This document shows positions 9,310-18,744 of a DNA stretch of 64,000 nt, piece after piece. Each line of letters starts with the position of its first letter. The first letter of the stretch is position 1. The notes below the pieces were generated by a model. The model made no database searches and had not been told where the DNA came from. It saw only the letters and a list, made by a program, of their open reading frames with translations. This DNA comes from Streptomyces fagopyri. GTDB taxonomy: Bacteria; Actinomycetota; Actinomycetes; Streptomycetales; Streptomycetaceae. The stretch covers positions 372,001 to 436,000 of the forward strand of contig NZ_CP045643.1 in NCBI RefSeq assembly GCF_009498275.1. Direction: 5' to 3'. The position numbers and the translations under genes were made by a program.

Positions 9310-9830
9310 CGTCAACTCCACCCGGCCGAAGACTGCAACCGCAGCCCTTGCTGCCACATGGGAAGCGCCGCAGACCGCCCGCCCGAGCCTGCGGCGAAAG
9401 CCACCGCGTGCCGGGCCGGAGTGCATTCCGCCCGGAACGCCGAGCGCACCGGCAGGAGCAACTCCGGGATTTCGCGCGGCAACCGTTGAACCCAGCCCCA
9501 GACCGTGTGTTGCCGCGCTGTCCGTTCTGATTGTGGTCCGCGATCAAGTCGGCGCCGGCAGCAGCCACGGCGAACCCGGTGACGGCGGCCACGGCAACGC
9601 ACCAGGTACGGCGGCGGACGACCCGGCGCCGGGCCAGGGACCAGGGACCAGGCCGGATCGTCCGCAGCAGCCGATAGGCCCTCCCATCCGGCCGTCATCA
9701 GGTCACCCACCGGGGTCGGGAGGAGGAAGCTGTGCAGCATGTCGGCCACGCGGACGGAGGTGACGTCGGTATGGACCTCGCGCAGCTTGTTTGCGTGCTG
9801 CCCCCCTCGTCACGCAGCACATCGGCTGCC
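9310..9830 (-). pseudogene. Decayed small membrane-protein gene with a 7-base tandem duplication
   Basis: On the minus strand a protein-like frame reads VADMLHSFLLPTPVGDLM then DPAWSL (about 9749 down to 9640). There GGTCCCT is duplicated in tandem (around 9640-9660). Removing one copy restores a frame reading through ARRRVVRRRTW into the hydrophobic stretch VAVAAVTGFAVAAAGADLI, which looks like one membrane helix. A further in-frame stop lies about 80 bases upstream of the first methionine. No family was recognised. It is read as a frameshifted relic, with moderate doubt. Confidence 0.35.
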
Positions 9831-10346
9831 CCGTGACGACCAGTTCCTGGCACGGACCGGCGTTCGTCTCTGCCGGAACAACCGGCCGCAGCACTTCGGG
9901 CCTCGCCGGGCTGCCGTCAGTGGCGGCGGCCCTCCGTGGGGAGGATTCGGGGAGTATCCGAGCCCCTGGGGAGTGCCCCGGGAGGAACGACCCTCGTCGT
10001 TCGAGTCACACCGCTCACGGTCACTGCGGGTTCGCGAGCCCTCCCGCCTCGATGCTCGATCGTCGTTGTCAGGACGGAAGCCGTAGTCCCGGTGATGCTG
10101 AGGAGAAGAGGCGACCGCACGTCCAGGCCGGCCGGGGAAGCAGCGAGAGTCGTGCCGGCGATGACTGCGTGACCTGTGCGTGCCGGTCGCGTTCATCGGC
10201 TGTGCGAAGGATCATCACGTGTGGCCGCTGGATCTGGTGTGCTCCGGGGACCGGCCTTCTCGGTAGCGTGACCTTCTGCTGCATGGAATGTCCATGTGCT
10301 CGGCTGGTCCGTGCGACCGCCTCCGACGGAGAGTAATGAGGCTGCA
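9831..10346. other. Non-coding or decayed stretch before the FKBP gene
   Basis: Short frames exist on both strands, but none has family motifs or convincing composition. The end of the stretch must hold the promoter of the FKBP gene. A GAGG sequence lies about eight bases before its ATG. Confidence 0.4.
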
Positions 10347-10751
10347 ATGAGTGGACCGACGAAGCCCGAGGTCGACGTTCCTGAGGGTGACGCTCCTACC
10401 GAGCTGACCATCCGGGACCTGGTCGTCGGAGACGGGGCCGAGGTGAAGCCGGGCATGGTGGTCAGGGTCCACTACGTCGGTGTGACCTTCGAGTCCGGAA
10501 AGGAGTTCGATACCTCCTGGGACCGGGACCAGCCGTACAAGTTCAGCCTGGGCAGCGGCAAGGTCATCAAAGGCTGGGACCGGGGAGTGAGAGGGATGAA
10601 GGTCGGCGGTCGCCGCGAGATCATCGTCCCCCCGCGCCTCGGCTACGGCAATCAGTCGCCCTCGCCGCTGATCCCGGCGGGTTCGACCCTGGTCTTCGTG
10701 GTGGACCTGCTGGACTCGTATTCCAGCACAACCGGGTGGAGCAACTCCTGA
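10347..10751 (+). CDS. FKBP-type peptidyl-prolyl cis-trans isomerase
   Basis: This 134-residue cytoplasmic protein has a short N-terminal tail followed by a complete FKBP domain: VRVHYVGVTFESGKEFDTSWDR, KVIKGWDRGVRGMKVGGRR, PRLGYG, and the closing STLVFVVDLLD. These segments include the W, Y, D and F residues lining the FK506 pocket. It catalyses proline isomerisation during folding. The ATG at 10347 is favoured because an ATG further upstream adds a segment absent from the family. It appears monocistronic. Confidence 0.93.
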   Translation: MSGPTKPEVDVPEGDAPTELTIRDLVVGDGAEVKPGMVVRVHYVGVTFESGKEFDTSWDRDQPYKFSLGSGKVIKGWDRGVRGMKVGGRREIIVPPRLGYGNQSPSPLIPAGSTLVFVVDLLDSYSSTTGWSNS

Positions 10752-11071
10752 TGGCCCTGACCGCTCCTCCCCTACGACGCGCTGCGCCGTCCCCCGGGTA
10801 GGCGCCGTGCTCCTCGCTGCCTCTCCGCCTCCGCAGCGTCCGAACGGTTCCCCGGCGACTCATTGACGGACGAAGACCACAAGGCGACCGACTTCCTCAA
10901 CGGCCCGCCCGGCGCCGCCGCCCGGACGCCTGATCGACGGCGCACCGTTCCTGCCGCCCGTGGTGACGCGTTCAGCTGAACCCGTCACCGCGCCGACCGC
11001 CGCCAGTTGCTCGCGACCAGGAGCTCAGCCGCCTGACCCACGGCGGGCTCCCAGGGCGGCGACCTCTGAAC
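10752..11071. other. Intergenic stretch without a recognised gene
   Basis: About 320 bases between the converging FKBP and CPBP genes contain only short frames without motifs. No unambiguous terminator was identified. Confidence 0.45.
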
Positions 11072-12013
11072 TCACTGCGGGTCAGCGATCGTGCCCTCTG
11101 TTCCGTGCGCCGTATTGGCCGCAGCCCCCGTGCCTGTAGCCGTCTTCAGTTCCGAGCGGGTGTACAGGTGGCCCCGTTGCTTCGCCGTGCGCAAGAACAG
11201 GACCGTGGGGATGGTGCAGATGACGATGGCGAAGATGCTCGCCTCGGGACCGAAGGTTCCCCCTGTGACGGCCGCCGGACCGGAGAGTACGCCGTGAAGG
11301 AGGCCCGCCGGAGTTCCGTCGTTGCCGGAGACCGTGGTGCCGAAGATGCCGCTCTCGGCGAAGTTCCAGCCGAAGTGCAGGCCGATCGGCAGCCACAGGG
11401 TACGGGTGGCGGCGTAAGCGGCGCCGAGCATCAGACCGGCCTCCACCGCGATGGCCAACCCGCCCCAGACCGTGGCCCCGGAGTTGACCAGGTGCAGGCC
11501 GCCGAAGAGCAGACCAGAGATGGCCAACACACCTCGGGTTCCGACGAGTTGTTCGACCAGACGGAAGATGATCCCGCGAAAGAGCAGCTCTTCGACGACC
11601 GCGACCCCAGCCATCGTCCCGAGCACCGCGACAGCCCCGCTGACCGAGACCCCGCCCTTGGTGCCGTAACCGCCGAACAAGGCGATCAGCGCGATCGTCG
11701 CGGTGAACAGGGCGAGTCCGACCAGGGTGCCGGTCCGCAGTCCGGAGACGGCGCTCGCCACGTCCAGTTCGGGCAGAGCGCGCTCCTCCACCGCCCGTAC
11801 GGCCACCGCGTAGAGCTTCAGCGCGCCCCACGCCACGACGGCGCCGGCGATCACCGACAGGAACGGGTTGGTCCCCGCGACGGCCCGCACCGCGGCGGCC
11901 AACGCCGTCGCGGCCAGGAACAGCAGCAGCATCAGAGCCAGCCGCCCGCCCGTGGACCTCGGCAGCCGCACATTTTTGAACGGAGTGCGCGACCTGAGCC
12001 AACTGTGCGTCAT
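11072..12013 (-). CDS. CPBP family intramembrane glutamic endopeptidase
   Basis: This 313-residue polytopic membrane protein has about eight hydrophobic helices and the three ABI/CPBP (Rce1-like) motifs: EELLFRG (E141, E142, R146), H174 in GLHLVNS, and H213/N217 in LHFGWNF. Family members cleave proteins or peptides within the membrane. It lies downstream of, and on the same strand as, the two-component genes, about 150 bases away. It may be one of their targets, but no operator was seen. Confidence 0.9.
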   Translation of the reverse strand: MTHSWLRSRTPFKNVRLPRSTGGRLALMLLLFLAATALAAAVRAVAGTNPFLSVIAGAVVAWGALKLYAVAVRAVEERALPELDVASAVSGLRTGTLVGLALFTATIALIALFGGYGTKGGVSVSGAVAVLGTMAGVAVVEELLFRGIIFRLVEQLVGTRGVLAISGLLFGGLHLVNSGATVWGGLAIAVEAGLMLGAAYAATRTLWLPIGLHFGWNFAESGIFGTTVSGNDGTPAGLLHGVLSGPAAVTGGTFGPEASIFAIVICTIPTVLFLRTAKQRGHLYTRSELKTATGTGAAANTAHGTEGTIADPQ

Positions 12014-12164
12014 TGCGTTTCCTCACCTACGACACCGCGGCCCGACTGCCGCTGTACTGACGACAGAAACGCTACGAGCGAGCGCCCGCGACGAACGTCA
12101 CCCCCAGGTGGGCAGTCGCGTGTAGCTCGCTCGGGGGACAGTCACGCCTGCGGGGCACGTGAAG

Positions 12165-12851
12165 TCAGTCGTGGGCGGTCACCAGGCCCACCCGGTGGGC
12201 GAGGACAACCGCCTGAACGCGGTCGCGGAGGTCGAGTTTGGTCAGGATGCGCGACACGTACGTCTTGACGGTCTCGCGGCTGATGACCATCCGCTCGGCG
12301 ATCTCGGCGTTCGACAGTCCCTCGGCGACGAACCGCAGCACCTCTGTCTCCCGGGGCGCGAGAACCGACAACGCCTCGGCCGCAGCCGTCCTGCGAGGGT
12401 CGCGTATGCGATCGGCGAACCTGCCGACAAGCTGTCTGGTGACGGCGGGCGCCAGCAGCGACTCGCCGGCGGCGATCGTCCGGATCCCGTGCACCAGCTC
12501 GCGCGGCGGCGCGTCCTTGAGCAGGAAGCCGCTGGCTCCGGCCCGCAGCGCCTCGTACACATACTCGTCGAGATGGAAGGTGGTGACCACCAGGACCTTC
12601 ACTGGATCGACGGCGTGAGGCCCCGCCAACAGCCGGGTCGCCTCGATGCCGTCAAGGACCGGCATCCGTATGTCCATCACCACCACGTCCGGACGCAGCC
12701 GCCGCGCGGACTCCACCGCCGTCCGGCCGTCCGCGGCCTCCCCCACGACCTCCAGGTCCGGCTGTGCACCGAAGATGGTGACGTAGCCGGTGCGCACCAG
12801 TTCCTGGTCCTCGCAGACCAAGACGCGTATCAGACTGTCCGCGAAGGTCAT
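12165..12851 (-). CDS. NarL/FixJ-type response regulator
   Basis: The product has 228 residues. The receiver domain (1-125) has the acidic pair E14/D15, phospho-acceptor D60 in VVVMDIRMP, and K112 in LLKDAPP. The LuxR-type HTH occupies about 160-222 (LAPRETEVLRFVAEGLSNAEIAERMVISRETVK). It is expected to activate or repress genes when phosphorylated by the kinase encoded just upstream. Its ATG overlaps the kinase stop by four bases. The CPBP gene is the nearest candidate target. Confidence 0.94.
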   Translation of the reverse strand: MTFADSLIRVLVCEDQELVRTGYVTIFGAQPDLEVVGEAADGRTAVESARRLRPDVVVMDIRMPVLDGIEATRLLAGPHAVDPVKVLVVTTFHLDEYVYEALRAGASGFLLKDAPPRELVHGIRTIAAGESLLAPAVTRQLVGRFADRIRDPRRTAAAEALSVLAPRETEVLRFVAEGLSNAEIAERMVISRETVKTYVSRILTKLDLRDRVQAVVLAHRVGLVTAHD

Positions 12852-14101
12852 GCGGGCTCTTTCGAGGGAATCCGGGCGTGGACTCTGAAGCCGCCGTCAG
12901 GACGGCTGCCCGACACCAGCTCACCGCCGAACACCCCGACCCTTTCGCGCAGCCCGAGCAACCCATGCCCGCCGCCTCGACCCAACGGCCTGGACCGGGG
13001 TAAGGCGGCCCTGGCGGGCGCTCCCTCGGTAGTCACCTCGACCTCTATCTCCGCCTGCCCATAGCGGACTTGGACCTTCGTGCAGTGACCGGGCGCGTGC
13101 TTGAGCGCGTTGGTCAAAGTCTCCTGCACCACACGGTAGGCGGCCAGTTCCACGGCCGTGGCCATCGGGCGCCGCTCCCCCGACTCGGTCAGCTCCACGG
13201 GTTGTCCCGCCGCTCGGGTCTGTTCCACCAGGTCACTCAACCTTCCGGGGCCCAGAGTCCGGTCCCCCGCGGTGCCATCGTTCGTGGCTCCGCCCTCGAC
13301 GGGCATACCGCCGGACGCCTTGAGTACTCCGAGCAGATGCTGGAGATCCGTCAGGGCGTGCCGCCCGGAGTCGCTGATCGCTTCGAGACTCACGGCCACC
13401 CGGTCCGGTGCGCCGGCGAGGAGATACTGGGCCGCGTCCGCCTGCACCACCATCGCGGTGACGTGATGAGTCACCACGTCGTGCAACTCCCGTGCGATGC
13501 GACTCCGTTCTTCCGCCCTCGCCGCCTCCGTTCCGAGGCGCCTGTGCTCCGCCTCGACCGTCCGCCGTGCCCGCACCGCCCGGCCAATGCCCCAACAGCC
13601 GTTCAGTACCAGGTAGATGAGGACGAAGTCGGCCGTGCGCTGCGGGGAGCCTCTGTCATACAGCCCGAGCGCGAACAGCACGTAGAGTCCGGTCGCCGCT
13701 GCCGCCGCCAGACCGAGGCGTCCGCCGTCCGCACGCATCTCGTGAGAACCGAAGCTGTAGAGAGCAAAGTACAATCCCCAACTCGCCAACGTCTGTGGGT
13801 ATCCGAGCAGTTCGTGCGCGGCGAACGCACTCGCCACCAGTGCCAGGCAGATTCCGGGCCGCCGGCGCCGCAGCATCAGCGGCAGCCACAGGGTCACTGT
13901 CAGCAGGATTCCGGCCACGTCGTAGGAACGCTGGGGCAGATCACCGAACTCCGCGCCGATCCGAGCTGTCACGGGTGCGAACACCACTGGTGTGAGCAGC
14001 AACGTGAGCGTCATGTCCCGCTTCAACACGCTCTGCGCACTCCAGCGCGCTACACCGGCCCGCGCTTTCTCCACGAGGGGTGACACCGTTGCCTCGAACA
14101 C
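12848..14101 (-). CDS. Sensor histidine kinase, HisKA_3 (NarL-partner) type
   Basis: The GTG at 14101 gives 417 residues. The first 165 residues hold about five to six membrane helices with little outside the membrane, as in intramembrane-sensing kinases. The dimerisation domain has the phospho-accepting H207 in SRIARELHDVVTHHV. The C-terminal ATPase domain has the N-box YRVVQETLTNALKHAPG and G-box GHGLLGLRERV. It phosphorylates the response regulator encoded next. The signal is unknown. A shorter start near 14035 cannot be excluded. Confidence 0.92.
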   Translation of the reverse strand: MFEATVSPLVEKARAGVARWSAQSVLKRDMTLTLLLTPVVFAPVTARIGAEFGDLPQRSYDVAGILLTVTLWLPLMLRRRRPGICLALVASAFAAHELLGYPQTLASWGLYFALYSFGSHEMRADGGRLGLAAAAATGLYVLFALGLYDRGSPQRTADFVLIYLVLNGCWGIGRAVRARRTVEAEHRRLGTEAARAEERSRIARELHDVVTHHVTAMVVQADAAQYLLAGAPDRVAVSLEAISDSGRHALTDLQHLLGVLKASGGMPVEGGATNDGTAGDRTLGPGRLSDLVEQTRAAGQPVELTESGERRPMATAVELAAYRVVQETLTNALKHAPGHCTKVQVRYGQAEIEVEVTTEGAPARAALPRSRPLGRGGGHGLLGLRERVGVFGGELVSGSRPDGGFRVHARIPSKEPA

Positions 14102-14343
14102 ACGCAGAGCCTAGCCGCAGTGGGGTCACCGAAGGGTCGAGTCCCCAACAAGGCTTGTTCGGGCGGGAGTTCCTGCCCCCGGTGCCGCAGCGGTGGTGCT
14201 CCGCGAGCGTTCCTCGACCGCTTTGGGGTCGGCGTGGTTCAGGGGACTTCCTCGCGGCCGCTGATGAAGCCGCCGCCGGCCGGACGGGACCGGTTCGAGG
14301 ATCACGACCGCTGACACGACGTACGGATCCCCGGCCGTGCCAA

Positions 14344-14493
14344 CCGCGAGTTGAACCCGTGCTCGCCTATCCGGTGCAACACGATCAGGGACTGATCCTC
14401 TTCGACACCGGCATGGGCAGCGGTGACTCCGAGACCGAGGCGCACTGCCGACCTCAACGCCGTGCACTGCAGGAGCAGGCCGCCTGCCTCTGA
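14344..14493 (+). pseudogene. Fragment of a metallo-beta-lactamase-fold hydrolase
   Basis: A short frame reads RVEPVLAYPVQHDQGLILF then DTGMGSG, the strand that precedes the metal site in lactonase-type MBL-fold hydrolases. The HxHxDH motif and the rest of the domain are missing, and the frame ends at 14493. It is a decayed 5' piece, in a 600-base gap (14102-14715) that otherwise holds nothing recognisable. Confidence 0.5.
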
Positions 14494-14715
14494 AGCCGGC
14501 CGGATGAAATACCCCAGGCCGAGTCGCCGGACCGCCGTGTTCTTCCCCATGCGGCCATCCTGACAGCCCGAGATGTCCCGTCCAGCGGGTCTGCCGACAT
14601 GGCGTCGCCGTTCGGGCCCGCGGGGGCGAATCAGCGTCCGTCCAAGGTCAACAGGGCATCCGTGGACAGGACATCGTCCACCGCCTCGGGGGTGGCGAGG
14701 TGATGAATTTGTATG

Positions 14716-15252
14716 TCATTCAGGCGTGACCGGGGACCGCAGGCCCAGCCACTGCTCGGCATCCCAGGCCTGGAACCGCTCCACTTCGGCGAACCCCAGC
14801 TTTGCCGCGAGGCGCATCGAGCTGGCGTTCGCCGTCTGGGTGGTGAGCACCACCGGCTCGCCGGGAAGGACGCCGTCGAACCAGTCAAGTGCTGCCACGC
14901 ACGCTTCGGCGGCGTACCCGGATCCCCACGCTCGCGGAAGAAACAGGTAGCCGAGATCGACCTTTCCCGCGGCAGTCGGTCGACGGTGCCGCGTTGCTCT
15001 CCTGAGCAGGATCTGGCCGATCATTGCCCCGTCGAGATCAACGACGAAACTCCCGGGCCACCGCTCGGGCACCTCGGACGTCTCACACTCAAGCTCGTCA
15101 CGCGGCCGGGGACCACCGAGGTAGGTGTGCACCTCTGGCGACGCCAGCAACTCCACGAACGCCGCACGATCCCGGGCCTCGGACTCACGGAGCACGAGCC
15201 GCTCGGTCCTGATCGGGGCGGGTGGCCGGCCAACTGGTCCGAGCTCAGTCAT
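14716..15252 (-). CDS. GNAT family N-acetyltransferase (RimJ/RimL-like)
   Basis: The ATG at 15252 gives 178 residues. The start IRTERLVLRESEARDRAAF is typical of Acetyltransf_3 enzymes. The acetyl-CoA region is LGYLFLPRAWGSGYAAEA (about 105-125), followed by ANASSMRLAAKLGFAEVE. Family members acetylate alpha-amino groups of proteins, amino acids or small amines. The substrate is unknown. It lies just downstream of the LacI gene on the same strand, with about 60 bases between them. Confidence 0.87.
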   Translation of the reverse strand: MTELGPVGRPPAPIRTERLVLRESEARDRAAFVELLASPEVHTYLGGPRPRDELECETSEVPERWPGSFVVDLDGAMIGQILLRRATRHRRPTAAGKVDLGYLFLPRAWGSGYAAEACVAALDWFDGVLPGEPVVLTTQTANASSMRLAAKLGFAEVERFQAWDAEQWLGLRSPVTPE

Positions 15253-15313
15253 GCCGACCAGCCAATCAGCAGACTCGGCACCGATCAAATCGCGGACCTG
15301 TACGGGCCGACCC

Positions 15314-16336
15314 TCACACCTGGCCGGGTGGGGCCGTACTCTGTCGCACCACCAGATGCGTGGCAAGCTCGATGCGCTGGGCGGCCTTTCCGGATTCGTC
15401 CCGGTGGAAGAGCATGCGTGACGCCTCCTCGGCCATGTGCCGAAGCGGTTGGTGCACCGTGGTGAGCGGCGGGCTCGACCACTGCGCGAGCGGTACGTCG
15501 TCGTAGCCGACCACCGACAGATCCCGCGGTACGTGCAGTCCCTTGACGCGGGCCGCCTCCAGCACGCCGAGCGCCTGGAGGTCGCTTCCCGCGAAGATCG
15601 CGGTCGGCCGGTCCGGGCCGTCCAGCAGGCTCATCGCATGCTCGAAACCGCCCTGCACATGGAAGTCGCCGAAACGAATGAGGCGAGGGTCCACCTCCAG
15701 GCCGGCCATGGCCATGGCCGAGCGATAGCCGTCGAGGCGGGCGAGGGAGCACAGCATGTCCTCGGGGCCGGTGATGATCGCGACCCGTTCGTGGTCCTGT
15801 GCCGTGAGGTGCCGGGTGGCAGCAAGACCGCCGGCCCAGTTCGCCGACCCGACCGACGGCACGTCGGGGTCGGGGTCGCCGGCGGGATCGACGACGACGA
15901 AGGGAATGGCCGCCGCCCTGAGTTGCCGTTTGACGTCCTGCGGAAGGGTGGAGAAGACCAGGACGACGCCCAGCGGCTTTCTCTGCAGGACGCCGCCGAG
16001 CCACTCCGGCCCGGGGGTATGGCGTGTGCCGCTGACGGTGAGGACGACTGTCGCACGGTTCTCCCGTGCCACCTGCTCCACGCCCTTGATCAGTTCCATC
16101 GCCCAGATGCTGTCCAGCTCATGGAACACCAGTTCAAGAAGGGCGGGCTGTGACGACGTCCGGCTGCGTCGGCGGTAACCGTGCTCTTCCAGCAGTCGCT
16201 CCACCTTGGCCCGGGTCACGCGAGACACGTCCGCGCGGCCGTTGAGCACCTTCGAAACTGTCGGCAACGAAACGCCGGCCACTCTCGCCACCTCGGCCAG
16301 GGTCACCCTGCCGTTCGCCTCGTCATCTTCGTTCAT
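15314..16336 (-). CDS. bxlR: LacI family regulator, probable repressor of the adjacent xylobiose-type operon
   Basis: This 340-residue protein has a LacI HTH at 11-60 (VTLAEVARVAGVSLPTVSKVLNGR) and a PBP1-like sugar-binding domain ending with GYDDVPLAQW. It is divergent from the binding-protein, permease and GH3 genes, an arrangement seen for BxlR and the bxl genes of Streptomyces. The 139-base gap holds CGAAACTTTCG, which matches the CGAA-N-TTCG half-site style reported for BxlR as far as I recall. The inducer is expected to be xylobiose or a related disaccharide. The gene name is a context-based assignment. Confidence 0.85.
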   Translation of the reverse strand: MNEDDEANGRVTLAEVARVAGVSLPTVSKVLNGRADVSRVTRAKVERLLEEHGYRRRSRTSSQPALLELVFHELDSIWAMELIKGVEQVARENRATVVLTVSGTRHTPGPEWLGGVLQRKPLGVVLVFSTLPQDVKRQLRAAAIPFVVVDPAGDPDPDVPSVGSANWAGGLAATRHLTAQDHERVAIITGPEDMLCSLARLDGYRSAMAMAGLEVDPRLIRFGDFHVQGGFEHAMSLLDGPDRPTAIFAGSDLQALGVLEAARVKGLHVPRDLSVVGYDDVPLAQWSSPPLTTVHQPLRHMAEEASRMLFHRDESGKAAQRIELATHLVVRQSTAPPGQV

Positions 16337-16394
16337 GTCTGCAGGATATAGGCACCAGCGCTGGCAAAGGTCCGAGCGAGTGCCTGCATGACCA

Positions 16395-16423
16395 TTGACC
16401 GTGTCTCAGGCCTGACCTAGTGT
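16395..16423 (+). promoter_or_regulatory. Predicted vegetative promoter of the xylobiose-type operon
   Basis: TTGACC (16395-16400) and TAGTGT (16418-16423) are separated by 17 bases, fitting the streptomycete housekeeping-sigma consensus TTGACN-N17-TAGNNT. The start of transcription would fall near 16430, just before the operator. Confidence 0.6.
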
Positions 16424-16436
16424 CCCCAGCGCCAAT

Positions 16437-16465
16437 ACTTTCGGTAATGCGTTCGAAACTTTCGG
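16437..16465. promoter_or_regulatory. Candidate LacI operator upstream of the binding-protein gene
   Basis: CGAAACTTTCG (16454-16464) is a palindrome around a central C. Its half ACTTTCGG at 16458-16465 is repeated at 16437-16444, exactly 21 bases (two helical turns) upstream. It lies just after the predicted transcription start and ahead of the GGAAGG ribosome site, a position suited to roadblock repression. Confidence 0.65.
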
Positions 16466-16475
16466 AAGGCGAAGA

Positions 16476-17780
16476 ATGAAGACACGTGCGCGCTTGCCCA
16501 GACTGGTGGCCTGCGGTGCGACGCTCGCCCTGGCGCTGAGCCTCTCTGCCTGCGGCAACGGCAACGGCAAGGCGTCGTCGAGCGACGGCAAGATCCACGT
16601 CCTGGTCTACGGGGACGCCAGCAACAAGGTCGAGAAGCAGATCGTCGACACGTTCAACAAGACATCTGACGTCAAGGCCGTCCTCGACACCATCCCCGGT
16701 GCCGACTACCAGCAGAAGCTCCAGACGATCATCAACACACCTCAGGCGCCGGACATCTTCTTCAACTGGGGCGGCGGCAGCATCCAGCCGTTCGTCAAGG
16801 CCGGCCTGCTGATGCCACTGGACAGCTTCATCAAGAAGGACCCGAAGCTGGACAAGAGCTTCCTGCCGTCGGTCGTCAAAAGCGCGGTCGTCGACGGGAC
16901 GCCGTACGGCGTGCCGATGCGCGGCACCCAGCCCGTCCTGCTGTTCCACAACAAGAAGGTCCTCGACGCAGCGGGTGTGAAGCCCCCGCAGACGTGGGAC
17001 GAGCTGCTCGGCGCGGTCAAGAAGCTCAAGGCGAATGGTGTCACCCCCATCGCCCTCGGCGGCGGTGACAGATGGCCCACACTCATGTGGTTCGAGTACC
17101 TCTACGACCGCATCGCCGGCCCGAGCCTGTTCCAGAAGGCCCATGAGGGTGACAAGCAGGCGTGGGAGAGCGCCGACAGCAAGAAGGCCCTGAGCATGAT
17201 CAAGGAACTCGTCGACGCGGGCGCCTTCGGGAAGAACTACGACTCCGTGAAGTACACCAATGGCGCCTCGCCGGCGCTGCTGGCGTCGGGCAAGGCGGGG
17301 TTCGAGTTGATGGGCTCCTGGTACTACGCCCAACAGCAGTCGGATGCCAAGGCGTTCGCCGAGAAGGACCTCGGCTACACGACGTTCCCGACCATTCCTG
17401 AGGGCAAGGGCGACGCTGCGGACGTCGTCGGAAACACCAACAACTTCTACTCGGTGCTGAAGAAGACCAAGCACCCGGAAGCCGTCGCCGAGTTCCTGAA
17501 GCTCATGTACTCGGACGAGTTCGTGAAGGCGCAGCTGGCCATCGGCAACCTGCCGACCACCACGAACACCCCGAAGTTCCTCGACTCCTCGGCCGACCCC
17601 GACTACTCACGCTTCCAGTACGACCTGGTCGCGAAGGCCCCCACGTTCCAACTGTCCTGGGACCAGGCGTACCCGCCCGCGGCGGGCACGCCCATCCAGC
17701 AGGCCGTGCAGCAGTTCTTCAACGGCCAGATCGACGCGGACGGATTCATCGAGGCCATGCAGGCTCTCCCGACCGAATGA
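16476..17780 (+). CDS. bxlE: Sugar ABC transporter substrate-binding lipoprotein, BxlE-like
   Basis: This 434-residue family 1 extracellular solute-binding protein has a signal peptide ending LSLSAC with lipid-anchor C26. GGAAGG lies eight bases before the ATG. The mature part shows the oligosaccharide-binding features FNWGGGSIQPFVKAG, GTQPVLLFHNKKV and ELMGSWYY. As the first gene of an operon ending in a GH3 glycosidase, it most likely binds xylobiose or short xylo-oligosaccharides. Cellobiose is a less likely alternative, since the CebR box is absent. The cognate ATPase is not in the operon, so a shared MsiK-type ATPase elsewhere is presumably used. Confidence 0.85.
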   Translation: MKTRARLPRLVACGATLALALSLSACGNGNGKASSSDGKIHVLVYGDASNKVEKQIVDTFNKTSDVKAVLDTIPGADYQQKLQTIINTPQAPDIFFNWGGGSIQPFVKAGLLMPLDSFIKKDPKLDKSFLPSVVKSAVVDGTPYGVPMRGTQPVLLFHNKKVLDAAGVKPPQTWDELLGAVKKLKANGVTPIALGGGDRWPTLMWFEYLYDRIAGPSLFQKAHEGDKQAWESADSKKALSMIKELVDAGAFGKNYDSVKYTNGASPALLASGKAGFELMGSWYYAQQQSDAKAFAEKDLGYTTFPTIPEGKGDAADVVGNTNNFYSVLKKTKHPEAVAEFLKLMYSDEFVKAQLAIGNLPTTTNTPKFLDSSADPDYSRFQYDLVAKAPTFQLSWDQAYPPAAGTPIQQAVQQFFNGQIDADGFIEAMQALPTE

Positions 17781-17787
17781 ACGGCTC

Positions 17788-18744
17788 ATGACCACACAGA
17801 TCACGAGCACTCCGCCCACCGCCAGGTTCCGCAAGGAGGCCTCGCGGTGGCCGGCCGGCTCGCACGCCGCCGACGTGGGAAGGCCCAGCTTCGGCTGGGC
17901 CCTGCCCGCCGCCCTCTTCTTCACTCTGTTCGCCATCGTTCCGCTGGTCATGGTCGCGGTGCTGTCCTTCATGAGCTGGAACGGGCTCGGCTCCCCCCAG
18001 TTCGTGGGCATGGACAACTGGTCACGTCTCGTGGACGACCCCGTGATGCTCAAGAGCATCTGGACAACGCTGCTCCTCACAGCGCTCGGCATCCTCATAC
18101 AGACGCCCCTCAGCATCGTCCTGGGTGCATGGGCCGCCGGCCACCAGCGCAATCGCGCCGTGCTGTCGGCCGTCTACTTCGTTCCGCTGCTGCTGTCGGC
18201 CACCGCGGTCTCCGTACTGTGGCGGGCTCTGCTCGACCCCAACTTCGGCATCCCCGCCGACGCCCACTGGCTGTTCGGTGACGGCAACCTGTTCGGCAAG
18301 CAGGCCACGGCCATCGGCGTGCTGGCGTTCGTGAGCACCTGGCAGTTCACTCCCTTCCACACCCTCATCTACCAAGGTGCAGCCCGGGCCATCCCTCAGG
18401 TGCTCTACCAGGCCGCGGAGATCGACGGAGCGGGCCGCTACCGACAGTTCTTCCACATCACGCTGCCTCAACTGCGCAACTCGATGATCACCTCGATGAT
18501 CCTGATGACCGTAGGTGGGCTGACCACCTTCGAAACGGTCCTCATCCTCACGCAGGGAGGGCCGGGAACCGACACCACCATCAGCGCCTACTACATGTAC
18601 GAAAAGGCATTCAAGGGCTTCGATTTCGGTACCGGCTCCGCTATCGCGCTCACCCTGGTTGTCGCCTCCACGGTCATCTCGCTCATCGTCGTCCGCGTGT
18701 CCGGCTACGACAAGATGCGCAGCTCCATGGAGGGTGTGGCATGA
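17788..18744 (+). CDS. bxlF: Sugar ABC transporter permease, MalF/BxlF type
   Basis: This 318-residue membrane protein has about six helices and a cytoplasmic N-terminus. The EAA loop that contacts the ATPase is in YQAAEIDGAGRYRQFFHITLP (about 205-225). It follows the binding-protein gene by seven bases and overlaps the next permease by four (ATGA), so the three form one translationally coupled uptake unit for a disaccharide. Confidence 0.9.
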   Translation: MTTQITSTPPTARFRKEASRWPAGSHAADVGRPSFGWALPAALFFTLFAIVPLVMVAVLSFMSWNGLGSPQFVGMDNWSRLVDDPVMLKSIWTTLLLTALGILIQTPLSIVLGAWAAGHQRNRAVLSAVYFVPLLLSATAVSVLWRALLDPNFGIPADAHWLFGDGNLFGKQATAIGVLAFVSTWQFTPFHTLIYQGAARAIPQVLYQAAEIDGAGRYRQFFHITLPQLRNSMITSMILMTVGGLTTFETVLILTQGGPGTDTTISAYYMYEKAFKGFDFGTGSAIALTLVVASTVISLIVVRVSGYDKMRSSMEGVA

